NCBI GenBank assembly: GCA_903813345.2
Contig: CAIIXF020000002.1
Span: 33,994,109 to 34,058,108, forward strand
DNA: 64,000 bases
Source: Owenia fusiformis
Lineage: Eukaryota; Annelida; Polychaeta; Sabellida; Oweniidae
Reading direction: 5' to 3'
A model generated the notes under the pieces. That model had not been told where the DNA came from and did not search any database. It saw only the letters and a program-made list of their open reading frames with translations. This document shows, piece by piece, positions 54,401 to 64,000 of the stretch. Position numbers and translations under genes: made by a program. Positions within the stretch are counted from its first letter, which is position 1; the number at the start of each line of letters is the position of its first letter.

Positions 54401-57400
54401 TTTAGATCGGTTTAAATTGTGCGTTCGTCTCGTCTACACAACGTATCCAATCAGGACAATTACGTCCTTGATCAGTTTAAACCTGTTGACAATTAGTTGT
54501 ACCTCGTTCTCGATACGCCTAATATGTTACTGAATTATCCACCAAATCTCCATACGGTTGAACTCGTTCTAAAATAGTAAACATCGTGTCCCTAATCCGT
54601 GCAGAACGCATTTATAATCCCCTATTTTCCTGATTGGGGTTCCCACGGCTGCAATTTACGCCTGACTACACAACGTCGTAATACGTCCCTAGTAGGGTTG
54701 AAGTACGACACATCCGTTCGTAGTCACTGGTGATCCACTCGATTACGCCGTAACAAAGTGTCGGAACGTCGAAGGTAAGATTTTTCTGTTTTCTTATTTC
54801 AAGCGTTGTAGGCAGAATCCACACGACGTTTTTTCACACAAACGTGTATCAGTATCATATGTATTAGAAAATGTACATGTTTGCGAAAAAAATAGCTCAG
54901 AAGACAACAGAATCGTCGATTTAATTCCTCACTTAAGTTACATAAACGGTTTGGGTTAAAAGTACAGATCTTAACTGTTTTTCGAAATACCGTTTCGGTA
55001 ACTTAAGTGAGGAATTAAATCGACGATTCTGTTGTCTTCTGAACTATTTGTTCGAAAATATGGACATTTTCTTAAACATATGATACTGATACAAGTTTGT
55101 GATAAAAATGTCGAGGGAATTCTGCCTACAGCGTGTGAAATAAGGAAAAAATAAAAATCATACCTTCGATGTTCCGACATTTTGTTACCAAAACGAACCG
55201 TTTCGGTAACCAGCGTAATCGAGTGGATCACCAGTGGAAGTGTGTCGCCAGTGCGTCCAGGTCGTCTTAAGTACGTTGTCACTCGTTCTGATTGCAGAGA
55301 GTGAGGATCACCAGAAAATTTTGAGCATGCTCTAAGTTCTGGAGGACCTACTCGTTCGAGTAGTTTCATGAAGTTTGTAAACAGATCCCAAACGGTTCTT
55401 AGTGGGTTCTTAGTACGTCAAATTCGTTCGTGCACAGTTTAAGCCCGATTTCGAGAACGTAGTGAGAACTAGTTTGGTGTGATAGTAGGGTAAAATCAAC
55501 GTACTACATGATCGAAATGGCCATAATGAAGTCAGTTGTAAAACTTTATTCACCTTTCCCCAAAGTCAGCTCATGAATATTATAATTAGCAAATCTGAAA
55601 TCTCTGACGTCAGAGTAGGGCAGATTTTCGCGGGAAAATCCTAACACATTAGAAGTCAATGTGAATCGTGACGGAAATGGGTTAATTTTATTGTCAAATT
55701 ATGTTGAGTAGTAATAATATTTATGATAAATGTAATGGAATTTAATTTTTTATACTCACGTCTATATTCCCCCTTCTTTATATTGTTCTGGCGAATCAAA
55801 AGAATAGAAAAATATTGATGTGAAGAGTCCAATGTTTCCTGTACATTTTCAAATTACGCCAACTGTACAAAACCCCATGTTTAGTTCCTGACTGTCAAAA
55901 TGTCAACATCCCATTGTAATCTCATGGGTTGAAGAAGGGGTACGGCTTATTCTTGTAAAAAAAGTATTCGACTCTCAAATCTGGGCCAAAGCGTTACTTT
56001 CACTTACGTTTAGCCACCTATCATACCACATGACAATGTTACTTTTATGTCTGCCGAAGAATTTGACAATGGTTACATGAGTGATGACTAATTTCAATCT
56101 TAACAATCTTAAGGCCGTTCATGTATGCGTATTGAGACAATGTACCAGAGTTGCTTGTTTTACCGACGACCGTTTATTTGAAGAGATTTATCTCTTGAAA
56201 AGCCCATGGGCGTTCTTTTAAATATCGAACTTTTTAGAGATCTTTCAGGATATTTTTGGACGTAGACCAACAAGAGAGAAACTCCGGCAATTCAACCCCG
56301 TAGTCAGGATTTACCTGGGGGAGCAGTTTACCAAGGGGGGGGGCTTTTTGACAGTTTTGGCAAATAAAATCATGCAAAAAGTGCTCAGAATGGTGAAAAG
56401 CTGCATAATTTTGAAAGAATATCTGACCTTCCGCTCACGCCACCCCCCCCCCCCTCCTCCCCGAGGGCTACGGGCATGTAATTAAGCTTAGAATTGCAAT
56501 TAAAATGCAAACTACTACAGTCTACTTACAGTCTTATTGTTTGAATGATTGTCAATTTTTGGTGTGCGTAATTGGATGAACTTTGTTAAAAGGCTAGCAC
56601 ACGTATCACAATTATTTCTATGGTTTGATTTACCGGATTGCGTATTTAAGACACAGCTTAAGGCAAACTAGTCAGAAAAGAATATTTCACTTATTTTTGT
56701 TATCATTTTATAATGCGATCTATTTCACTCATTTGGCGATCTAATAGTAATTGAAGTTTTGGCGCGCAATGTGCCCTGCTTTGACGTCATTGATTTTCAT
56801 CGACCAATCAGCACAGCGGTCAAATGAGTACACTTTGGACTTTGGGGAAAGGTGAATATTTAGACAGCTTTAATGCTAATTAGAGATTTGTTTAATTAGT
56901 TTTAATCTCATTCACGTACCTTTGACTTTTTCTTTCCAAAAGTCGCCTAAGTATATCCTTGCTTCATGATTTTTTTTAAACTGCACTTTTATCGCCAAGG
57001 GATCAATTACAACAGTTATGATACGGTACCTTGAATCGAACGATATGTCGGCTGTGACTTCTGTATCCGTATTTTGTATATTTCCAATTTTTACTTTTTG
57101 AGGCAGATTTGTAATATCGGTCATTTCTTGTTTTTTTATATCGATTTTCTACAAATAAAGAGTAGCGGAATTTTGCGATATTCGTAATCAGAATTCACTA
57201 TCAAATAAAGTATATATAGTTTGTTAGTCCAAAATAACGTGGATATTTTGAAAAAAATGTATATTAGGAACATATTCTTGAAATTCTACAAAGGTCCATG
57301 AGAGGTATGGCAAGTGATTTTAGACGATCACAGCTTTCATCACGATTGCTTTCTGAGCATTATTGAAACAATGTTTCAATCCAAGTGAAGTCCAAATGAT

Positions 57401-60400
57401 GATAAAAATACCAATCAAACAATTCGAAAAATTATGAAAAGTGACCCCTTATCCATGTAAATAATTTTCTTGTTTTTTATATTTTTATCGTACAAGATAC
57501 GATTATTCGACAAGGGGTCTAAAAGTTCTTATTAAGACGAATGATTTGAAAGTCTTGTTTTGAAGATATCAATTATCGATGACCAAAAGTATGCTGAAAA
57601 CAATGGATAGCACGAGTTCTCCCTATGGGAAAACATTTGATGTGTGGTTTTAACTTGAGCGCATTTCAAACGCCATCGCCTTTCAGAAATTGTTAATAAA
57701 GAAGAAGAAACTGTTGATATGCTTATATTTAAAAAAAATTAAGATCCTCTTTTAAGAGCCTAACATTTTTTTAAATGCCAAGGTAGGATCCTTTCAAAGA
57801 ATTGAATTGATATTTTACTATCCTCGGGACTTCACTTGAACGACACATTTTTATATAGTGATTAAAAACCACAGTATCTATGGCCAGGGAGTAATCATGG
57901 TAAAGGAAATGACCGTCTACAATTGATTGCAATACCTCACAACAATGATCAATTATATAAATTTGTTTTCAAATATTATTTTGTGCAGCTTAAACTATAA
58001 TGCCAAAGAGATTGGCAAGCCATTAAGTATTAGAAATTTTTATAATAAATAAATATAAATAAGTTGGCTTTGTATACTAGAATGATGTAACTTGATGAAA
58101 CCTACTCGGACATCATACTCCGAACTACTTGATATTGCTCCAATGTATATGTCGACCTTGTCCAAAACTCTGATTACAGCATATTTGGCCCATGATACTG
58201 AGTTCCACTGACCGGTTCCTCCTCCGTGTATCCAATTGCGTACTGATATTTTAAAATGTTTGTCAAAACCCTCAGGGATATCTTCCATTGAAGCAACATA
58301 TAGACAATGGCCTTGAAAATCATAATGTGCCCCATCGAGTGTATTGTAATGAGGATCGCCAACTATTGTACACCATCCCGGTTCATTACCTTATAATAAA
58401 GGTTGAGAGGTATAACATGTTCAAAACAATCAATCACATTTATTTAAAACTTCGCAGGGTTCAGTTATATGGACTCGTTCCTAAGTGACACTATGTAAAG
58501 TAAAGTCAATGTTACACCAAAAGAATCGAAACTGATTCACGACTTTGTATTTATGTAATGGATGAACCGTGCGTCCTGAGAATCAGGTGAAATAAAAGCC
58601 ATCCATACTGACTCTAGTAAGAGGTAATGGTCCATGATACAATCTGGGAAATTTCTTTTTAATGACTATTTCTCTACAGGTGATCCATGTAAGTGCTACT
58701 ATCAATATTCGTCCAATGAAGAGTGTGATACAATTTAATTAATATGGTCCACGAACTGAACAAACTTCACATCATAGCTTTTGAATTCAATGATTATAAA
58801 GGTGACAATTGTTGAAAAACTTGAACAGACTGGAGTTGATGTAACACGATTGGGGATAATTAATACTGATCTAGTAAGTCATGATCAAAAGACTAACCAA
58901 GTTATATTACAGCCCAATTTTAACTCTTACCATTAGTATAGTCTGGTAGTGTATTTCGTGTACTACACGTTGGGCCTTCGAAAATTGGATGACATTTGCA
59001 CGCACAGGTTTCACCATCACAGTTGCATACTCCGCCATCACCACAACCGCAAGAGTCCGCTGGAATAAAAAAAGGCAAGTCTGAACATTCTCACAGAGTT
59101 GATAGATACAATATTGCATTTCATTTCTGAGATATAGAGTTACTCCATATATTAGATCCATATATTCGTCACTTTCTGTTTGCATACCCGAATGATAAAA
59201 ACAATTTCACGATAAAATGTACAAAACTTGACATGACGTCATTATGTTTAAGTTCTTGAAAGATGTGGATGTTACTGACATCGATTGTTACTTTTAAAAT
59301 CGAGAAACTTTTTTGATTCATAAGGGACGTTAAGACATTTTGATTTTAGGAGAACTTGCACATGACCGTGTAGAATTATTGTCCTCTTGGGATTAGTTCT
59401 ACTCTTAGTCGAATAGATCCCTGGATGAAGCTATTGAGAGGTGGACAAATTGAGATGGGGGTAGTTGCAGCGATCCCTGGCCAAGTGACCAATTACTATA
59501 AGTTCTCTTTAAACGTTAGTACTTCAACTTCAACTCCCAACTGTGTTTTCGTTAAACGTAAATGTTTATGTGCTAATAGATACGAACATTCGTATTCTGC
59601 CAGTGAGCTACACCCGTAACATTTAAAAGAATTAATAAGAATGTGTGTACTAACGCTGTGAACAACCTGCTCCATTAAAACCAGTTTTACATCTACAATA
59701 CTGTGTACCATCCGGTAGTTCTTCATATCTCCCATTGAGACAAGCCTGTTCCATCGAGTCTTGGAAATAAATAAAAGAGATACAAGTAAATGTAGAGTTT
59801 TGTACAAAAATATACCTTAATTAAATTGTTCACATAAATTAAACAACATTCTTACTACATTGAAACGCTGATTTTGGCACTCCACAGTTGGCCGCTACCT
59901 GGCCAAGAACGGTACATCTATCATCTCTCATGTGATAATAGTCAACTATACATGACTCTATAATCATGGCCCTGTGATCTGCATCTGCGCTACAAACTGG
60001 ATCAAAACATGGCGGATCTTGACCTTGGTCACATGCAGCATTACACCGATCTCTGGCTCTAGCCACTAATGTAGCATCTGGCATAGGAGGAGTATCACTA
60101 TTTGTTTCCGCTTTACATCTATAACGCATTTGAGAATGTAGCATAGAGTATATGCTAAAAATATGTTTAATGTCTTACAAGTTCCCACCTATACATTTAC
60201 AAATCATTAACAGAGTTATACTATTGAACATATAATGCTATGAAGCAACAAAAATTGCAGATCCAGATCCTTTAGATGTTGTGTGATACACGATTAATCT
60301 CTAATTTCATTTATTGGATACAAAAAAACTAGATTTGTAAATTGAAGACTCCAGATTGTATTGACCTAGCTAGTTGAGTAAAGAGCTGAGTAAAGAACAG

Positions 60401-62975
60401 AGTAAGTAACTGACTGAGTTAGTAGATGATTATTAAGTAATTGAGTAAGTAGTTGAGTAGGTAGCTGATTGCGTAGCTGAGTAAGTAACTAAGTAAGCAG
60501 CTGAGTATGTAGCTGAGTAAGTAACTTCATTGAGTAGCTGAGTATTTTAAAATGGCGTAGAATCGGATTCGGAGAATCGGAGAAAATTCTACATCTTTTT
60601 CATAGCTCATACGTTGAATTTTGAGAATCTATTGTTTTGATCTACTTTCCGGACGTCATATCTCAAAATCGGTAAGAGTAATCAAAAAAGGACAGTGACA
60701 TTAATGAAAGGGCTGTTTAATCTACATGATGAAAGAGATGAAGGCATAATGACGAATAGTGACGAGGATAATTAAGAGAACGTTGGAAATGTAAGATTTA
60801 ACCTAGTTCTTGCCCTTGGTTTTTCAGTGTCCAAATTTATATTAAAGTAGCTTTGGGGGCCTATTCTATTGAAGGCTTTCATTTATTTTATTTGTATCCA
60901 GTCTGTATCTCGTATCGTCACGATTCATAATTTTCTTGAGCTCCATAGATTTAACAGAGCAATATCATCATATCGATTTTTTAACTTCAAAACATCATAA
61001 CTTCCGAACCGGAAGTCAAATCGAAATTTAGTTTGCAGACTTAGATTCCTTAGAAAATTATACATTTATTTCATAACTCATACATTGAATTTGGAGAACT
61101 TTATTTAGCCTACTTTTCGGACATCATATCTCAAAAGTCGGTCAAAATACTTTCTGACGGCAAAAGGCTTACAGTATTAGCACACTCTTTGCTACCTGTA
61201 TACAAAATTTTGAAGCAAATCATTAAAATGAAGTGTCAGAATCGCAACAATAAGAAAAACCCATGAATTTGACCTAGATTTTGACCTAGGCATTTTAGTG
61301 TCCAAATTTTGAAGCAAAGTAGCTTTTGAGGTCCCCTTCTAATATAGGCTTTTATTATGTTTAGCTGTATTCAGTCTATATCTCGTATTTTTCACTTCAA
61401 AAAATTATTTTGTCCCATGACTTAACATCGATCACCAAATTTGAGCTTTTAAAACGCCATAACTTCCGAACCGGAAGTCGGATCGAAATTTGAATTTACC
61501 TGTGGTTAGCGACTTGACAGCTGTTCCCTATCAATGTACCATAATTTGGCAGATTTGACACATCTTTTTGCCTGAATCCACACGTCATTAGATCATCAGT
61601 ACTATCTCTGTTAAGATTCTGACACAGTCCTTCTAGTTCTCCACCCCATGCCTCACTGTCTAAATAGACCAGGACTTCATGGTTGCCATCAAAAAGTAGA
61701 CGTAGTCTCAATGTTGGGACGCTGATTTGTATGAAATCATCATGTGATTTTATTCGAGTATCACATCCACCATCAACACATTTTTCAATTCGTACCAAGT
61801 GATATGTGTAGTAGTCTGTGAACTGAATCGGTCCATCAAGGTTTAACCTTTTACCATTCCACTACAAAATATTATGCCATTTAATGCTACGGACCAAAAA
61901 AAATAGTAAACGGATAGCAAATATATTAGGTTAAATAAATATATATTATCGACATATATAAATATTGCTTTCATGACAATGTATAGATTGTATAGTTTCA
62001 AAAATTAGAAAATTAGACATACCGATACAATTTTTCCCTGGCTGATTCTGAAGACGTCTTTAGTCAAATGTAGCTCAACATAATCGGTGGTAGAAACCGT
62101 CGCACCCTTGTGTGATTTTTTGTTTTTGGCCTGAATGCTAAATTTCAGCTCACTTTTCAGCATTTTTGTAGTTGGCTTTACGAGATAGTATTTACAATCA
62201 CCCTGCATGTCGTATTTTTTCTTGTCGAATGTAATGTAATGAACATCTCCCCATCCTCGACACATCACCATGTCTGCAATTAAAAGAAATGTAGTGTATC
62301 TGTTTCATAATTATCTAACAAACAAAATTAGACTAGATGCGAGTAGAAATATCTTGTATTCGCGAATGCAATTCAGGAAGCGGCTATCGATAAGATTGAA
62401 ATTCAGGCGATACAGGCCTCCTAGACTTCCATCAACGCGAACATCAGTTCTGACCTCGCGAACAACGTTCCTTGCACTCGATCTGTTCACTTACTCAACC
62501 GAGTGACTTCATAATAATTGATCGTTAAAGTGGCATAATATTCATGCAATCACTATTTTATGAAAACTGGTAGGTTAATCCGATAGCCGACAGCCGCAAG
62601 TTTCATTTGCGAATTCAGTGGAAATGACTCATGTCATGCATTAAATATCAATTATTGATACCACCTTTGAAATCTACATTTTAATTTATATATTATATAA
62701 TCATTTTTGCAAGTTAACTGGAATGTTAAATTATGTTCAATAAGTCAGAGACACGATGCCCCTAATAAATAAAAACGTCCCATTCTTGAAAACAGAAACT
62801 AAGCACATTGAATGATAATGTGTATGGATTAGCTTACCTTCGTCTTCACCTTTCTTTATTGAACAGTCACCTCCAGTATATCCCGGTGCGCAGACACAAC
62901 CGCATACTGTTTTCTTGCCATTGTAATATCTTCTGTGCCAACCTCCATTATAACATATACTTCCAATACAACTTC
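51147..62975 (-). CDS. Secreted multi-VWD/C8/EGF protein (right paralogue, partial, 10 exons visible)
   Basis: Exons, 5' to 3': 62975-62838, 62273-62023, 61861-61500, 60118-59856, 59759-59655, 59059-58931, 58389-58106, 57148-56920, 53866-53725 and 51408-51147. They equal exons 5-14 of the left gene: eight have the same length, all the same phases, and splice sites are intact. Exon 11 lacks 16 codons and exon 14 ends two codons earlier. Visible order: EGF, VWD2, C8, EGF, EGF, VWD3, C8. The signal peptide, linker and VWD1 should lie beyond 64000, since the equivalent left intron would reach past the edge. No stops or frame breaks, so it looks functional. The tandem copies suggest a dosage or diversification role in an extracellular polymer; that is inference. 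Confidence 0.88.
52190..52824. mobile_element. Inverted-repeat element with a CGTAAATTTACG satellite core
   Basis: The ends ATGGCTGGCCAAGTGGTACA and TGTACCACTTGGCCAGCCAT are perfect inverted repeats. The arms continue for over 100 bp. The core (about 52350-52665) is tandem 40-45 bp units of GTCGTAAATTTACGTCAG plus TAAGGTCGTATAACACGG, about six or seven copies. Each unit is itself partly palindromic. It has no coding content. Confidence 0.85.
53109..53232. repeat. Palindromic MITE-like repeat, copy 2
   Basis: Second copy of the hairpin at 308-445: GCACGGTCGGTTTGGATACA, GGGAATATCCC, GGGAAGATATATTGTATATC and CCAAAACCTCC in the same order. Confidence 0.6.
53725..53866 (-). CDS. Right VWD gene exon 13 (end of VWD3)
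   Basis: Acceptor TGTAG, donor GTATGT, 142 nt. It encodes [20 protein letters not shown] and ends LPLYDDE; same length and phases as the left exon 13. Confidence 0.88.
53957..55492. mobile_element. CTATCACACCA-TIR element, full-length copy with nested palindrome
   Basis: It starts TTAACCCCCCCTCTCACACC and ends GGTGTGATAGTAGGGTAAA, inverted ends. Its first 660 bp match 13542-14230. The right half contains a large palindrome (about 54770-55190, arms near 190 bp, centre near 54965; AATTCCTCACTTAAGTTAC mirrored). A 178-codon frame inside (53997-54533) has no domain and is not shared with the other copy. Confidence 0.72.
55547..56858. mobile_element. TIR element with TATTCACCTTTCCCC ends
   Basis: TATTCACCTTTCCCCAAAGT on the left pairs with ACTTTGGGGAAAGGTGAATA on the right. 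The interior (1.3 kb) has G9 and C12 runs near 56330-56460 and no recognisable frame. It lies 55 bp from the preceding element in the same intron. Confidence 0.7.
56920..57148 (-). CDS. Right VWD gene exon 12 (middle of VWD3)
   Basis: Acceptor TTGTAG, donor GTACGT, 229 nt. It encodes [20 protein letters not shown] and [15 protein letters not shown]. It is more diverged from the left copy than the other exons. Confidence 0.86.
57306..57935. mobile_element. ATGGCAAGTGATTTTAGAC-TIR element, copy 1
   Basis: Terminal inverted repeats: ATGGCAAGTGATTTTAGACG on the left, with the mirrored CGTCTACAATTGATTGCAAT on the right. It lies in intron 11 of the right VWD gene. A second copy at 63338 carries the interior in reverse orientation. 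Confidence 0.7.
58106..58389 (-). CDS. Right VWD gene exon 11 (start of VWD3, 16 residues shorter)
   Basis: Acceptor TATAAG, donor GTAGGT, 284 nt against 332 nt in the left copy. It encodes [20 protein letters not shown] and [10 protein letters not shown]. After IYIGAIS it runs straight into SSSEYDVRV, skipping the segment found in the left gene; the frame is kept. Confidence 0.87.
58931..59059 (-). CDS. Right VWD gene exon 10 (EGF-like)
   Basis: Acceptor TTCCAG, donor GTAAGA, 129 nt, phase 1 at both ends. It encodes [20 protein letters not shown], identical in this stretch to the left copy. Confidence 0.88.
59655..59759 (-). CDS. Right VWD gene exon 9 (EGF-like)
   Basis: Acceptor TCCAAG, donor GTTAGT, 105 nt. 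It encodes [20 protein letters not shown] and [11 protein letters not shown]; same phases as the left copy. Confidence 0.86.
59856..60118 (-). CDS. Right VWD gene exon 8 (C8-like)
   Basis: Acceptor TTATAG, donor GTAAGA, 263 nt. It encodes [26 protein letters not shown] and [14 protein letters not shown]. Among the most conserved exons between the paralogues. Confidence 0.89.
60365..60545. repeat. GAGTAAGTAGCT-type minisatellite
   Basis: Imperfect units of about 12 bp (GAGTAAGTAACT, GAGTAGGTAGCT, GAGTATGTAGCT and similar) run for about 180 bp in intron 7 of the right VWD gene. The left paralogue intron has nothing like it. Confidence 0.8.
60556..61495. repeat. Two tandem units of about 460-470 bp ending at a splice donor
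   Basis: Both units hold, in order, ATA.CTCATAC.TTGAATTT, TTTTCGGAC.TCATATCTCA (or TTTCCGG), GTCCAAATTT, AGTAGCTTT and ATAACTTCCGAACCGGAAGT. The second unit ends 5 bp before the last base of exon 7. Related sequence lies in intron 3 of the left gene (about 25140-25370). Confidence 0.65.
61500..61861 (-). CDS. Right VWD gene exon 7 (second half of VWD2)
   Basis: Acceptor TTGTAG, donor GTAAAT, 362 nt. It encodes [20 protein letters not shown] and [10 protein letters not shown]. The donor differs from the left copy (GTAACG) because the repeat array reaches almost to it. Confidence 0.89.
62023..62273 (-). CDS. Right VWD gene exon 6 (first half of VWD2)
   Basis: Acceptor ATTGCAG, donor GTATGT, 251 nt. 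It encodes [20 protein letters not shown] and QGDCKYYLV, with almost no changes from the left copy. Confidence 0.9.
62838..62975 (-). CDS. Right VWD gene exon 5 (EGF-like), first visible exon
   Basis: Acceptor ATTCAG, donor GTAAGC, 138 nt, phase 1 at both ends. It encodes [20 protein letters not shown] and [14 protein letters not shown]. The phase-1 start requires an upstream exon beyond the window. Confidence 0.88.
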
Positions 62976-63337
62976 CTGAATAAGACACAGAATTGTTAGC
63001 GGGTAATTAATACAGTGTGTCCCCAAAAATGCAACAAAGAAAAACATTGTAAAATCACGAAACCAGCTTTATCACGTAGCCACGTGTTTCCCCTTTCAAA
63101 TGATATGTCATTTGTTCATATGTAATCATGGACCACGAAAAATCATTGTTTTCGTACATGCGTGAAAAGGCATTTGTGCCTAGTTATGAAAATCAATCAA
63201 CAGATCCTTATTATGCAATCAGGTAAATCATTATGTAATTGGTACTGGGAATTAAATTATTGTCACAAGATTTACATAACATAAGTTTCTGATTTAGATT
63301 TACTAAGAAAAAATGAAAAGAAAAGATCCATGTGCAG

Positions 63338-64000
63338 TATGGCAAGTGATTTTAGACAGTCATATCTTTGCTCGGTATAAATAGTAGTTTTTATTAAAAC
63401 AATATGTTTTCTTTAAAGTGAAGTCCCCGTGATGGTAAAATATCAATCCAACTCTCTGAAAAGTTATGGATTAGGACACCACCTTGTCACTTTTTAAAAA
63501 ATGTAAAGCTTATTTTCTAAAAGAGGATCTTTTTTCAATTTAAATGTATGTAGTTTCTTCTACACTATATTAATAACTTCTGCAAAGGGATGGGTATTGA
63601 AATGCGATAAAGTTGAAAACCACATTTCCCATGTTATTTTCCAATAGGGAAAACTCATGCTTTCCATTGTGTTCAGCATGATTTTGGTCATCGAAAATTG
63701 ATATCTTCAAAACTAAACTTTCAGTACCATTCTACCTTTGAAGATGTTTTAGACCCCTTGTTGAATAATTTTTTCATGCAATAAAAATCAGAAAAAGAAG
63801 ATCCTCTTTTGAGCAAATGAGTTCAACATTTTGAAAACATTGTTGACGCGGGGTCCATATTTATATTTTTTCGAATTGTTCGATTGTTATTTTTATCATC
63901 ATGGGGACTTCACTTGAAAGAAAACAAATTGTTTTAATGAAAACCATTTTATTTAGGCCCAGAAAGTACTCATGGTGAAAGATATGACCATCTAAAATCA
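63338..64000. mobile_element. ATGGCAAGTGATTTTAGAC-TIR element, copy 2 (reverse orientation, runs to the window edge)
   Basis: It begins TATGGCAAGTGATTTTAGAC like copy 1. Interior stretches such as TTTTGGTCATCGAAAATTGA are the reverse complement of copy 1 (TCAATTATCGATGACCAAAA), so it is inserted the other way round. It is in the intron upstream of exon 5 of the right VWD gene. Confidence 0.7.

Noticed and set aside
53997-54533. 178-codon open frame on the + strand
   Set aside because: It lies inside a non-autonomous TIR element; the matching region at 13542-14230 does not keep the frame, and no domain is visible.

Overview
The window is metazoan nuclear DNA: AT-rich, with spliced host genes, long introns and dense transposon debris. 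No species can be named from it. The mix of secreted multi-VWD/EGF proteins, an L1-like LINE family and many foldback elements suggests a marine invertebrate, perhaps a lophotrochozoan such as a bivalve; this is a weak inference.

Host genes. (1) On the + strand, four exons (2335-8281) encode the C-terminal 159 residues of a CRAL-TRIO/Sec14 lipid-transfer protein of the alpha-tocopherol-transfer-protein/clavesin type. Its 5' exons lie off the left edge. One of its introns holds a whole-looking, recent Ty3/Gypsy LTR element (2473-7371) in antisense. (2) On the - strand, 14 exons (29967 down to 15872) join in a single frame into a 1,375-residue secreted protein: signal peptide, helical region, Thr/Pro/Arg-rich linker, then VWD-C8-EGF, VWD-C8-EGF-EGF and VWD-C8. 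(3) A tandem paralogue lies on the same strand (62975 down to 51147, ten exons visible, 5' end off the right edge). Exon lengths and phases match gene 2 except two exons. The paralogues also share intron and flanking sequence, so each serves as an empty-site control for insertions in the other.

Mobile DNA. Between the paralogues (about 35.6-50.2 kb) is a nested stack: a 5'-truncated L1-like LINE (LINE B) was hit by a mariner-type element (36290-46407, TA duplication). That element was then hit by a second L1-like LINE (LINE A, about 36420-45463). LINE B was separately hit by a 2.1-kb element with CCATGG-studded inverted repeats at a TTAA site (46811-48958). LINE A has an ORF1 that fuses an L1-type RNA-binding protein to a C-terminal NADAR (YbiA-like, NAD/ADP-ribose/riboflavin-intermediate) domain, and a 3.2-kb spacer between its ORFs. 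The ORF1-NADAR fusion is the most novel-looking item in the window.

Elsewhere there are many non-autonomous inverted-repeat elements: a MULE-like element with a 9-bp duplication (14316-15325); a foldback element in an intron that carries a copy of another intron of the same gene (17473-19299); satellite-bearing foldbacks (52040-53242); a direct-repeat-flanked element (31837-33510); and several palindromic MITEs. Long stretches at 446-2334, 8282-9219, 9992-12826 and 34240-35590 show no gene I can support.
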